Source of the DNA: Paenibacillus sp. LS1
Lineage (GTDB): Bacteria > Bacillota > Bacilli > Paenibacillales > Paenibacillaceae
Assembly: GCF_026013365.1 (NCBI RefSeq)
Contig: NZ_JAPDOE010000007.1
Location: 212,590 to 276,589, forward strand
Direction of reading: 5' to 3'
DNA: 64,000 nucleotides
This document shows, in pieces, positions 36,600 through 44,816 of this stretch. The position numbers and the translations under genes are program-made. The notes beneath the pieces were generated by a model, which ran no database searches, was not told the DNA's origin, and saw only the letters and a list, made by a program, of their open reading frames with translations. The first letter of the stretch is position 1. Every line of letters starts with the position of its first letter.

Positions 36600-37580
36600 T
36601 TACTTCAATTTCTCCAAATCTTCTTGATACATTTCTTCTGGCAAACGGATATATCCGACCTCTTCTGATAATTCAGCAGCATTCGTCAAATAGTATTCAA
36701 CAAATGCTTTGACTTCTGGATTCTCCAACTTTTGTTTATTTACATAGATGTAGAGTGGTCTGGACAGCGGTTTATATGTTCCATCATTAATCGTGTCGTG
36801 AGTAGGCGTAATTGGACCTTCGCCTCCGTCAATCGGTACAAGCTTTAACTTGTCCTGATTCTCTTCATAGTAGGCAAATCCGAAGTAACCCAGAGCATAC
36901 TTTTCACCTGATACACCTTGAACCAGTGTATTATCATCTTCACTGAAAGTAACTTGTGCATCATTTCGACTTTGCTGTGCTTCTTCATTAATTGTTTCTG
37001 TGAAATAATCAAATGTTCCTGAATCTGCACCTGGGGAGAAAATTTTAATCGTTTCATTTGGCCATTCACTACGTATGTCACTCCATTTCGTGACTGTACT
37101 TCCTGGTTTGAAGATGCTGTGTAACTCTTCTACAGTCAGATGATCTACCCAGTCATTCGCTGGATTGACCAAAACGGAAAGACCATCATAAGCAACTTCG
37201 AGCTCCAAATACTCTACACCATTCGCTTTCGCATCTTCAGCTTCTTCCGGTTTAATCGGGCGTGAGGCATTATTAATGGCCGTCTCTCCATTGGCGAATC
37301 GTTTGAACCCGCCTCCTGTACCTGAAACTCCAACTGTGACACGGACGTCACCATTTTCCTTACCGAATTCTTCTGCTACTGCCTCAGTAACCGGGTACAC
37401 TGTACTAGATCCATCAATCTCTACAGTTCCTGTTAATTTCTCCGATGCTCCCTGTTCATCTGATACAACAGTTTGTCCATTTCCTGTACTCTCGGTACTA
37501 CCGTTCCCCCCTGTACATGCAGACAAAGATAGTGCCCCCATTAGTAACAACAGCATATAAAACCATTTTCCCTTTTTCAT
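36600..37580 (-). CDS. pstS: PstS-type phosphate-binding lipoprotein
   Basis: 326 aa lipoprotein. Its signal peptide ends in the lipobox LSAC, so it is anchored outside the membrane. The phosphate-site segments are DGSSTVYPV near the start of the mature part and the mid-protein SPGADSGTFDYF. Its location within the ars island, with an AT-rich upstream region resembling that of arsR2, suggests induction by arsenic. Whether it prefers phosphate over arsenate cannot be judged from sequence. Confidence 0.92.
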   Translation of the reverse strand: MKKGKWFYMLLLLMGALSLSACTGGNGSTESTGNGQTVVSDEQGASEKLTGTVEIDGSSTVYPVTEAVAEEFGKENGDVRVTVGVSGTGGGFKRFANGETAINNASRPIKPEEAEDAKANGVEYLELEVAYDGLSVLVNPANDWVDHLTVEELHSIFKPGSTVTKWSDIRSEWPNETIKIFSPGADSGTFDYFTETINEEAQQSRNDAQVTFSEDDNTLVQGVSGEKYALGYFGFAYYEENQDKLKLVPIDGGEGPITPTHDTINDGTYKPLSRPLYIYVNKQKLENPEVKAFVEYYLTNAAELSEEVGYIRLPEEMYQEDLEKLK

Positions 37581-37599
37581 GATCCCATCGCTCCCTAAA

Positions 37600-37652
37600 T
37601 AATATAATGTTTATATACATATATCATTATTAGTTTATATGATTAATTGAAT
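37600..37652. promoter_or_regulatory. AT-rich repeats upstream of pstS (candidate ArsR sites)
   Basis: Two copies of a GTTTATAT core spaced 25 bp apart (ATGTTTATATACATATATC and TTAGTTTATATGATTA) resemble the leader of arsR2 (33845-33868). No PHO box of the classical TT(A/T)ACA repeat type was recognised. Confidence 0.35.
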
Positions 37653-37682
37653 TCTCCTTTTGTGTTAAATCTGTGTAAAGGT

Positions 37683-38060
37683 TTAACCGGCAGTCACCTC
37701 TTGAACGGACTTCACAAAAGTTGTCAATGAGAAGGGTTTAATTAGACAAGCATCTACAATACAACATTGAGTCATGCACTTATTGTCCACCGTTGTTGTC
37801 ATCATCATAGGGATATCAGGAAAGGAATTGCGAATTACACGACACCAGTCGGTATCACTTTCAGTATCCAGTTCTAAACTCACGATAATTAAAGCTACGT
37901 GTTTAAGGGCTTCAATTTTTTGCAACATATCTTCAGTACTCAAAACATGGGATACCTTAAATCCTGCCGTTATTAGATGATGTGTGTATAACATGGCGTG
38001 AGCCGGTTCATCCTCAATTAGCACAACCGTCTTGGATTCAAAACGTCCGGAGTAATCCAT
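37683..38060 (-). CDS. Stand-alone pseudo-receiver protein, Cys-rich
   Basis: 125 aa CheY-like fold. VLIEDEP gives the first acidic pair, TTT the Thr position and LIKPF the conserved Lys. However, the phosphorylation strand reads LIIVSLELD, so the acceptor Asp appears replaced by Ser. A cluster KCMTQCC with a further Cys four residues on (residues about 95-105) is unusual for a receiver and could bind As(III) or another metal. It overlaps the end of arsC2 by 23 bp. No histidine kinase gene is nearby. Function unknown; a metalloid-responsive switch is a hypothesis. Confidence 0.65.
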   Translation of the reverse strand: MDYSGRFESKTVVLIEDEPAHAMLYTHHLITAGFKVSHVLSTEDMLQKIEALKHVALIIVSLELDTESDTDWCRVIRNSFPDIPMMMTTTVDNKCMTQCCIVDACLIKPFSLTTFVKSVQEVTAG

Positions 38061-38466
38061 ATTCGCTAAGCAGCTCCCTCACGTACACTTTGATTTCATC
38101 TCTAGTTTGACGAACCGCATGAATGGTTGGCTTATTTTCACCAAGCGGATCGGTTATAGGCCATACTCGGAAATTTAGACCAAAAGGAATTATGGGACAG
38201 GCTTCTCTTGTCTCATCGCAAAGTATAATAATAACGTCAGAGTCCACAAAGGAGATCAAGTTCAGAATCTTGCCAGATTGCTCATGACAAGGTACATTTT
38301 CTTCCTTAAGCACTTGGACAGTGAATCGGTGAATAGGTTTAGGATCGATTCCTCCACTATCCACTTGCACCGTATTATCCGCATAGAATGAGGTATAGGA
38401 TGCAGCGAGCTGACTTCGACAACGATTATGTTTACACCAAAAGAAGATTCGTTTTGGATGATTCAT
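38038..38466 (-). CDS. arsC: Second, divergent ArsC-type arsenate reductase
   Basis: 142 aa. CKHNRCRSQLA is the CX5R P-loop. CDETREACPIIP matches the spacing of the C82/C89 resolving pair of thioredoxin-linked ArsC, so all three redox Cys are present. It is less similar to the main ArsC than expected for a recent duplicate. It sits between an OmpR-like regulator and the pseudo-receiver. It could be a true reductase or a signalling phosphatase. Confidence 0.75.
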   Translation of the reverse strand: MNHPKRIFFWCKHNRCRSQLAASYTSFYADNTVQVDSGGIDPKPIHRFTVQVLKEENVPCHEQSGKILNLISFVDSDVIIILCDETREACPIIPFGLNFRVWPITDPLGENKPTIHAVRQTRDEIKVYVRELLSEYGLLRTF

Positions 38467-38467
38467 T

Positions 38468-39199
38468 TTAGCTCACTCCTTTAAGTTTCAGGCAATATCC
38501 ACGTCTTCGTTTCGTTTGAATAAGAATCTGATCCTCAAACACCTCTATTTTTCTTCGCAGTTCATTCACGTAATACTCAACACGCCTCCTGTCCAGTACC
38601 ATGTCTTTCGCTAGCAACAGCTTTAGCTGTTCAGCCGATGTGTACTGCTCAGGCCGTTGAAGAAGTTGCATCAACAGGTAAATCTCTGCCTTGCGTAATG
38701 GCTGACGAACAGGACCTGAACGTATCTCCATGCAATCCAAATAAATCTCAATTTCATTTAGTTTAAATGCTTTATGCTGAACGGAAACTTGCCAGTGATA
38801 AGGTTGAATTTTTCCCCTGTACTCCTTCCAAATTGACTTTAGTCTTGAGTTCAATTCCTCAAATTCAAAAGGAACGTTAAGGTTCTCCTTAACAAAGTAT
38901 AGTCCTTTCCCAGCTTCATTCCTTTCAACATCTGCGGACGACTCAGCGAGCAAGAGAATCGGTGGTGAATGTTGAAAAGACTGAATTGTCGAAAGAATAT
39001 CCCTCTCCTTAGCTTGCTGAGAATCTAAAATAATCAGATCCAGATGGCTCGAATCTGTATAGTGTCTATCTTCATAGCTTTTGACGTGGTATCCTTGCTT
39101 GGATAAACCGAATTGTAATAAGCTGATCATCATTGGATTATGATGAATAACTAAAATTTGTTTTGGCACAAAGTCTATCCATTCCATGGGCAAAATCAC
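38468..39199 (-). CDS. OmpR/PhoB-like regulator with atypical receiver
   Basis: 243 aa. The N-terminal receiver (about 10-120) has HHN where the acidic pair should be, though an Asp is present in LIILDSQQ, so phosphorylation is doubtful. The C-terminal winged helix (about 145-240, ending KRRRGYCLKL) is well conserved. It heads the arsC2/pseudo-receiver unit with a 1-bp gap to arsC2 and no kinase partner. It may regulate the adjacent pst genes. Confidence 0.75.
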   Translation of the reverse strand: MILPMEWIDFVPKQILVIHHNPMMISLLQFGLSKQGYHVKSYEDRHYTDSSHLDLIILDSQQAKERDILSTIQSFQHSPPILLLAESSADVERNEAGKGLYFVKENLNVPFEFEELNSRLKSIWKEYRGKIQPYHWQVSVQHKAFKLNEIEIYLDCMEIRSGPVRQPLRKAEIYLLMQLLQRPEQYTSAEQLKLLLAKDMVLDRRRVEYYVNELRRKIEVFEDQILIQTKRRRGYCLKLKGVS

Positions 39200-39465
39200 A
39201 CCTGCTTTCCATAGACAATAATCAATCCTCTTGGGATACTGGAGTGTTCAATGAATCACTCCTAATCAAACACTCATAAGCCTATGCTTATATTGTAATA
39301 CTCGGTTTACCTAAAGCAAATGGTTTTACAGAAATTTTACAAAAAGCTGTTTTTCAGTAATGCATGAGCAACGATGGAATTAGCTAAAACAACAATATTA
39401 CCAGCTGAATACATAGATAATGTCAAGATCACCTTGGCGGAAGTCTGCTAATTCAAGAAGAATAT

Positions 39466-39508
39466 AAAAAGGTACGCCAACAACGAGGTTGTCAGCGTAC
39501 CTTTTTTT
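39466..39508 (-). terminator. Terminator of the marR-FAD oxidoreductase unit
   Basis: AAAAAGGTACGC(C) pairs with GCGTACCTTTTT around an inner CAAC/GTTG stem. T-runs follow on both strands. The rest of 39200-39465 carries no gene I can support. Confidence 0.88.
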
Positions 39509-39523
39509 GAATTTCAACGTATG

Positions 39524-40930
39524 TCATTCTTCATTAGAACAGGAAGAACTGCAATCTGAGGCTTGGACTTGCTTTGCTTGTGGGCGACTAACACTGCATA
39601 CCCCAGTTTCAGGTAGATCGAGCTCTACTTTTGCAGCAGCCTCCAAATCACCTGCTAGAAAAGCAACTACAGATCGAACTTGCTCGTAACCTGTGGCCAT
39701 CAGGAAGGTCGGTGCACGGCCATAACTTTTCATTCCCACAATATACAGTCCTTGTTCTATATGACGCAATTCCTTTTCCCCATGAGGTCGAACAGTGCCG
39801 CAACTATGAACGTTCGGGTCGATCAGTGGAGCCAACGTTTCCACACTCTCTGTTGCCTGGTCAATGCTCAAACGTAGTTCGCCCAGGAAGGAAAAGTCAG
39901 GTCGGCTCCCTGCATTCACAATGATTTCATCAATGTGATGCAATTCGCGATTTTGCCCAAGTTGCTCTCCAGCAATAGAGATGTTTTCCCCATCTTGCTT
40001 TAACTCCTGAATGTGGAACGGAGTGACTACACTAACCTTTCCGGAATCCACCAACTCATGCATACGACTACCTAATTCCCCCCTTGCTTCAAGCTGATCA
40101 CTCGCTTCCCCACCATAAGCTTCTTCCACATGATCTCTTCGCATAATCCAAGTCAGTTTCGTATGAGCATTCGTTTCTTGCAGCTTAGCTAAATCAAGTA
40201 AGGTATTTAAGGCTGAATGGCCGCCACCTACGACAGCAATATGTTTACCCGAATAGCGTCCTTGATCGCCCCCAAGTACATCCGGTATACCATAGAATAT
40301 TTGTTTTTGGAGAGATTGCTCCTGCAAAGTCAGTACTCCGCTCGAAAGCACTGGGTTTGCTTTTCCCCAGGTTCCCGAAGCGTCAATGACAGCCCTCGCC
40401 TCATATCGCTTGGCCTTGCCCTCTTCTTCTACATAGATGATAAAAGGTTGTTGTTCTCGACCCGCTGTTTTCATTTTATCCGTATTTTTGCGACTAACCC
40501 CGACAACGCGTGTATTCAAATGAAGGTTGGACTTTATCTCAGGTAACTCAGCGAGTGGTCGTAGATACTGATCTCGAAGCTCATGCCCTGTCGGTAAATC
40601 ATCTGGATTCGGGGCAATCCATCCTGCCTCGACCAATAATCGACCCGCTGCTTTATCTACGTTATACTGCCATGGTGAGAACAAACGGACATGGCCCCAT
40701 GTAGAGATGTTCTCACCTACTTTCGTTCCTGCCTCCAAAATAATAAAAGGTTGCTTCGCTTCAATTACATGCGCGGCTGCCGCCAAGCCTATGGGACCTG
40801 CACCGATGATTACAATCGGTAATCGATTTAATTCTTCCAGCTGTACTGGATCTGGTTTAAACATTTGATCTTCGTTCACGGCAGGAGTTGCACAGCAAGA
40901 CTCAACTTGTTTGAATTCAATGGGTTTCAT
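39524..40930 (-). CDS. FAD-dependent oxidoreductase with Cys tails, MarR regulon member
   Basis: 468 aa. FAD-binding IGAGPIGLAAAAHV and a second VVGGGHSALNTL nucleotide site are present. Compared with its paralogue at 14733-15986 it has an added N-terminal tail with a vicinal pair (VESCCATP) and a C-terminal tail ending CSSSCSNEE. Such thiols could bind trivalent arsenicals. The likely reaction is NADPH-dependent oxidation of an arsenical or related compound, but no substrate can be deduced. A regulon palindrome lies 29 bp upstream, and marR is the gene immediately upstream. Confidence 0.8.
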   Translation of the reverse strand: MKPIEFKQVESCCATPAVNEDQMFKPDPVQLEELNRLPIVIIGAGPIGLAAAAHVIEAKQPFIILEAGTKVGENISTWGHVRLFSPWQYNVDKAAGRLLVEAGWIAPNPDDLPTGHELRDQYLRPLAELPEIKSNLHLNTRVVGVSRKNTDKMKTAGREQQPFIIYVEEEGKAKRYEARAVIDASGTWGKANPVLSSGVLTLQEQSLQKQIFYGIPDVLGGDQGRYSGKHIAVVGGGHSALNTLLDLAKLQETNAHTKLTWIMRRDHVEEAYGGEASDQLEARGELGSRMHELVDSGKVSVVTPFHIQELKQDGENISIAGEQLGQNRELHHIDEIIVNAGSRPDFSFLGELRLSIDQATESVETLAPLIDPNVHSCGTVRPHGEKELRHIEQGLYIVGMKSYGRAPTFLMATGYEQVRSVVAFLAGDLEAAAKVELDLPETGVCSVSRPQAKQVQASDCSSSCSNEE

Positions 40931-40958
40931 ATTTATTTACCTCCACATAGAAATTTAT

Positions 40959-40971
40959 TTGTAAAATACAA
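40959..40971. promoter_or_regulatory. Regulon palindrome B (upstream of FAD oxidoreductase)
   Basis: TTGTA-AAA-TACAA, a perfect 13-bp palindrome 29 bp before the ATG. It matches sites at 41499, 44748 and 45376. Confidence 0.75.
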
Positions 40972-41005
40972 GTATTGAATATACGCAAGGGGGAATGCAG
41001 CTCCA

Positions 41006-41464
41006 TCACCCCAAAGGCGTACAACACATTTTAGATTTTAGCATGCTCTCATTGAGTAGTTTCACGGATTGAATGACGGTTTGTTTTTCCGCATCCGTCA
41101 TGAAGGAGAAGACCTCATCCAGATGTGTATTCATCCGATAATCAATAGCCGTTGTTACAAATTTCCCTTCGACCGTCAAACTGAGAATGTATACTCTCCG
41201 ATCTTCAGGTAGTGGGGTTTTTCGAACCAAATTTTTCTTAATTAATGTCTGAATTTGACGACTAAAGGTCGTAATATCCATCGCGAGGGTTTCGGCAACT
41301 TGTTGCATGGATGGCTCATATTGATGATCAATTTCGTATAGAATATGGCTTTGAATCAACGATATTTCCTGCTCTCCAACCGTGCAACAATTTTTATCCA
41401 GCAGGCCGAACCGGCGCACCATGATTTGCAATAGCTCTCTTGTGTTTTGAAGTTCTGGCAACAT
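41006..41464 (-). CDS. MarR-family regulator with vicinal Cys pairs (putative arsenical sensor)
   Basis: About 152 aa from ATG 41464; a GTG at 41470 is also possible. The winged helix (YEPSMQQVAETLAMDITTFSRQIQTLIKKNLVRKTPLPEDRRVYILSLT) is MarR type. DKNCCTVGEQ near residue 25 and KMCCTP at the C-terminus give two CC pairs, which in a dimer could come together and bind As(III). It is flanked by arsA2 and an FAD enzyme. A palindrome 29-35 bp upstream matches those of the neighbouring units, so it probably represses itself and the module. Confidence 0.85.
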   Translation of the reverse strand: MLPELQNTRELLQIMVRRFGLLDKNCCTVGEQEISLIQSHILYEIDHQYEPSMQQVAETLAMDITTFSRQIQTLIKKNLVRKTPLPEDRRVYILSLTVEGKFVTTAIDYRMNTHLDEVFSFMTDAEKQTVIQSVKLLNESMLKSKMCCTPLG

Positions 41465-41498
41465 TACCACCTCTTGAACCCCATTATAGTTTTTATAT

Positions 41499-41511
41499 TT
41501 GCATTTTGCAA
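41499..41511. promoter_or_regulatory. Regulon palindrome A (upstream of marR)
   Basis: TTGCA-TTT-TGCAA, a perfect 13-bp palindrome close to the marR start: likely autoregulation. Confidence 0.78.
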
Positions 41512-41550
41512 CTATACAAGCGCAGATTGTGTTCGTTGTTCTCTAAACCA

Positions 41551-43287
41551 CTATATTTTGTCTACAGGTTTCCATGCCAGAATGACGAAGTGGTTATTAG
41601 ACTGTTGTTGTACCCGAGCAATCCAAGTACTTTCATTTGCAGCACGATTCATAAGAACAGGGTCCGAGGTGCCTGTAAGTCTCAAACTCTGATTAATAAT
41701 CCACCACTTCGGCAGGATTCCGGCTCGCTGTAGATCAGCATGAAGCCGCTCGGCCTCCAGAACAGGTGTATTCTCTGCAAGTGTGACAAGAACAATGGCT
41801 GTTTCCTGTTCATTTTTTAAACGAGGTAGAAGATTCTGAACGGACAACGGAACTTCCCCGGATGAGTTGGATATTTCTCTGTGGTACGATTGCGTTGCAT
41901 CAAGTAATAACAATGTATGCCCCGAAGGTGCTGTATCAATAACAACTATTTCCTCATCTGCACGATCGACAACTTCAGCAAAGGCGCGGAATACTGCAAT
42001 TTCTTCAGTACAGGGTGAGTTTAATTCTTCTTCTGCATAAGCTACACTCTGTTCATCCATTGTATTTCGAACCTTTTTCAATATTTCCTCACGGTACTTC
42101 TCCACTTCCAGTTTCGGATCTATCTTGTCTATAGTGAATAATTGCTTTAACTCTAGAGGTAGCCTATGATTCTGGTCTGTCGCAGGATCCGTAGTCGTTA
42201 AATGAACTTTTTTACCTCGCTGAGCTAAAGCAATCGCAATGTCATAGGCAATCGTTGTTTTACCCACGCCGCCCTTTCCCATGGTAAATACAACGCTCTG
42301 TCCTCTTTCTACAATATCATCCACAATAGAAGAAAGACCTCTCGCCTTCATTTCCGGTAAGACAACGTCAGGAAGCGGACTGATTTCTTCATTTTTATAT
42401 AATTTACGGACGTGCTCAACGCCTGTTACATTGTACGAAACGAGTGGGACAACATATTGGCGAAGAAGTTTCAATGAATCAGGCATCGCAGTTAATGCTT
42501 CTTCTTGTCGTCGTGAATACGCAATAGCCGTATCATCTCCACCCACAGGAGAAGGCTTCAAGTAACCGTTAATAATAAGCGTCTGGTTCTTCATTCCTGA
42601 TTGAGATAGTTCTTTTGATGCCCGGGCTGCTTCTTTCAGTGGTGCTGCATCCGGTCTGGTTACAAGTATCAAAGTCGTTCTCTTTGGGTCAGTTAACGTT
42701 TCTACTGCTTTTTTATACACTTCTTTGCGCCGATTAAGACCTGCTAGAAGTCCTCCCTGTGTTGTTCCTTGATCACTATTATGAAGGAATTCATTCCATG
42801 CATTAGGGAGTTGCAGAAGGCGAAGGGTATGCCCTGTCGGTGCTGTATCAAAAATGATGTGGTCATAGGACAATAATAAATTCGGATCCGTTAGCAAATT
42901 GGAAAATTCATTAAAAGTGGCTATTTCGACGGTGCAAGATCCGGATAGTTGTTCTTCCATCTGATGAATGACGACATCCGGAAGTTTGCCACGGTAAGGG
43001 CCAACAACATCTTCACGATATCGAATTGCAGCTGCTTCAGGCTCCAAGTTCGTAACATACAGATTTGGAACGGTTGGAATCGGCTTGTGACTCATATCCA
43101 AATCAATTTCAAATACGTCCTGTAAGTTAGATGCTGGATCCGTACTGACCAATAAAACCTGTTTACCTTGATCTGCCAGAGCCACGGCTGTTGTGCATGC
43201 CGTAGAGGTCTTGCCTACACCGCCCTTGCCGGTAAAGAAAAGATAAGGTGTGTATTTCATCACTTTAATATCATAACCATATTCCAT
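41551..43287 (-). CDS. arsA: ArsA-type ATPase 2, lacking one metalloid Cys
   Basis: 578 aa with two ATPase halves (GKGGVGKTS near 20, GKGGVGKTT near 337) and FDTAPTGHT/IDTAPSGHT switches. The equivalents of C113 (SGSCTVEI) and C422 (SPCTEEI) are kept. The C172 position is lost: the segment reads DQGTTQGGLLAGL where ArsA1 has GASCLGPLAGL. It follows arsD2, and no second arsB is present, so it must serve the first ArsB, another pump, or a different cargo. It is the last gene of the arsO-arsD2-arsA2 unit. Confidence 0.93.
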   Translation of the reverse strand: MEYGYDIKVMKYTPYLFFTGKGGVGKTSTACTTAVALADQGKQVLLVSTDPASNLQDVFEIDLDMSHKPIPTVPNLYVTNLEPEAAAIRYREDVVGPYRGKLPDVVIHQMEEQLSGSCTVEIATFNEFSNLLTDPNLLLSYDHIIFDTAPTGHTLRLLQLPNAWNEFLHNSDQGTTQGGLLAGLNRRKEVYKKAVETLTDPKRTTLILVTRPDAAPLKEAARASKELSQSGMKNQTLIINGYLKPSPVGGDDTAIAYSRRQEEALTAMPDSLKLLRQYVVPLVSYNVTGVEHVRKLYKNEEISPLPDVVLPEMKARGLSSIVDDIVERGQSVVFTMGKGGVGKTTIAYDIAIALAQRGKKVHLTTTDPATDQNHRLPLELKQLFTIDKIDPKLEVEKYREEILKKVRNTMDEQSVAYAEEELNSPCTEEIAVFRAFAEVVDRADEEIVVIDTAPSGHTLLLLDATQSYHREISNSSGEVPLSVQNLLPRLKNEQETAIVLVTLAENTPVLEAERLHADLQRAGILPKWWIINQSLRLTGTSDPVLMNRAANESTWIARVQQQSNNHFVILAWKPVDKI

Positions 43288-43317
43288 GTGTACTCCTCCT
43301 CTATTGATTGGTGATGA

Positions 43318-43653
43318 CTACTTCATGGATTTCTTGCCCGTGAGTTCCTCGATAGATACTCCCGTCCACTGAGACAGTTCCTGGGCAGTAGGTAAAGCAT
43401 GTGTCTTTACAACTGTCCCGTTCACCAGAGTTATGGGTAAACTGTGGGGATCCATTAAGAGCTGATCCTTCACCTCGTGATTCGATTCAAATTCAGCGGT
43501 ATCTTTAAGCAAACTGTATCCACGTACGTCATACCCGTTCTGAGATAAATTACTAATCGCAACTGCAAGTTGTATCGATGCCATCTTACCTTCTGGGTTG
43601 GTTAAACCCGTAGAACAGCAAGCGCCGGTATCAAAAAGCTCTATTGTAATCAT
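43318..43653 (-). CDS. arsD: ArsD-like metallochaperone 2, without third Cys
   Basis: 111 aa from ATG 43653, 6 nt after GGAGGG. The N-terminus ELFDTGACCSTGLTNPEG keeps the vicinal pair but has no counterpart of Cys18. The rest follows ArsD1 (LPITLVNGTVV). The matching loss in ArsA2 suggests that the two proteins work as a pair on a changed ligand. Confidence 0.88.
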   Translation of the reverse strand: MITIELFDTGACCSTGLTNPEGKMASIQLAVAISNLSQNGYDVRGYSLLKDTAEFESNHEVKDQLLMDPHSLPITLVNGTVVKTHALPTAQELSQWTGVSIEELTGKKSMK

Positions 43654-43676
43654 CTTATTCCCTCCACTCAAATTTA

Positions 43677-44726
43677 CTATTTAGTTTTTTGCTCTAAATG
43701 ATTGATCACGTATGCAGCATCCGGCCCAACGCCACGAAGTGTGGCTGAAGCAAAGGAGCGCTGACCAGACAGACCTACGAAATAGAGTCCCGGCACAGTC
43801 GTGCTAATTCCATTCTTTTGCAAGGGTTCTCCTTGTGCATCGAGCCCACCCACGGCTTCAATATAAGAAACATTAGAGCGGTAACCTGTAGCAAAAATCA
43901 CGGAATCCACTTCTTCTTTCTTACCATCCAACCAGATAACTCCGTTCTCATGAAAAGCCGTGAACATTTTCTTCTGTTTCGGATTCCCCTCTTTAAGTCG
44001 CTGCTTATATCCATCCAGATCCAAAACGGATGACCCATTGGCGAATGATTTCCCAAACTTCCATACCGTATCCACGCCAGTGACCTTAAACCAAAAGTGA
44101 ATATCTTGACCTAAGATACGTTGCGGAATGAGTGCTACCGGTTCTCGCACAGCAAGTGTGGTATCGGTTATCTCCGATAATTCCATAGCAATCTGAACTG
44201 CTGAGTTCCCTCTTCCTACGACAACAACCTTTTGATTTCGGAATGAATCTGGTGTGCTATAGGTCGCAGAATGGATAATGGAACCTTTAAATTCATCTTG
44301 TTTATCGATTAAAGGCGTGTAGGGTCTGCTGTAAGAGCCAGTTGCTGAGATCAGATTTCGAGCAAAATAGGTCTTTCCGGTGGAAGTCTCCACTCTGAAA
44401 TAGTCAGATTCTTTGGAAACTTTCTCAACACGACTATGATAAACCAAAGGTAAATCAAAGTGAGTGGCATATTTCTTCAAGTATTGAATGACTTCATCTC
44501 GATTCGGGTAGCGTTTACCCTGAAATGTAATGGGTAACCCTGGCAGAGATGAATACACTGCTGGGGAAAACAATTTAAGGCTATCATAATACTGGGGCCA
44601 GGCCCCGGCTGCATCTTCACCCGCCTCTAAAATTAGAAAGGATATCCCTTTCTTTTTCAGATGATAACCCGAAGCCAACCCCGCTTGGCCCCCACCAATG
44701 ACAATAACATTCCAGATCTGTTCCAT
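43677..44726 (-). CDS. arsO: ArsO-like flavin monooxygenase
   Basis: 349 aa. The FAD motif is IGGGQAGLASGYHL at residues 10-23 and the NADP motif VVVGRGNSAVQIA is mid-protein. PRNLISATGSYS-type and FATGYRSNV segments follow the order of FAD/NAD(P) monooxygenases of the ArsO/CzcO group found in ars operons. It starts the unit arsO-arsD2-arsA2 and carries a regulon palindrome 22 bp upstream. Substrate not proven for the family member here. Confidence 0.82.
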   Translation of the reverse strand: MEQIWNVIVIGGGQAGLASGYHLKKKGISFLILEAGEDAAGAWPQYYDSLKLFSPAVYSSLPGLPITFQGKRYPNRDEVIQYLKKYATHFDLPLVYHSRVEKVSKESDYFRVETSTGKTYFARNLISATGSYSRPYTPLIDKQDEFKGSIIHSATYSTPDSFRNQKVVVVGRGNSAVQIAMELSEITDTTLAVREPVALIPQRILGQDIHFWFKVTGVDTVWKFGKSFANGSSVLDLDGYKQRLKEGNPKQKKMFTAFHENGVIWLDGKKEEVDSVIFATGYRSNVSYIEAVGGLDAQGEPLQKNGISTTVPGLYFVGLSGQRSFASATLRGVGPDAAYVINHLEQKTK

Positions 44727-44747
44727 ATCCTATCTCCTAAGAATTAT

Positions 44748-44760
44748 TTGTATTTTGCAA
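44748..44760. promoter_or_regulatory. Regulon palindrome C (upstream of arsO-like gene)
   Basis: TTGTA-TTT-TGCAA, 13 bp with one half-site change, 22 bp before the ATG. Confidence 0.75.
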
Positions 44761-44816
44761 GTATTTAATCAAAAAAAAATGAATACCTTTCGAATCATTA
44801 AGGATCTAGACAAATT

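Noticed and set aside
37683..39199. A complete two-component system
   Set aside because: There is no histidine kinase gene, and both receiver domains lack key acidic residues.
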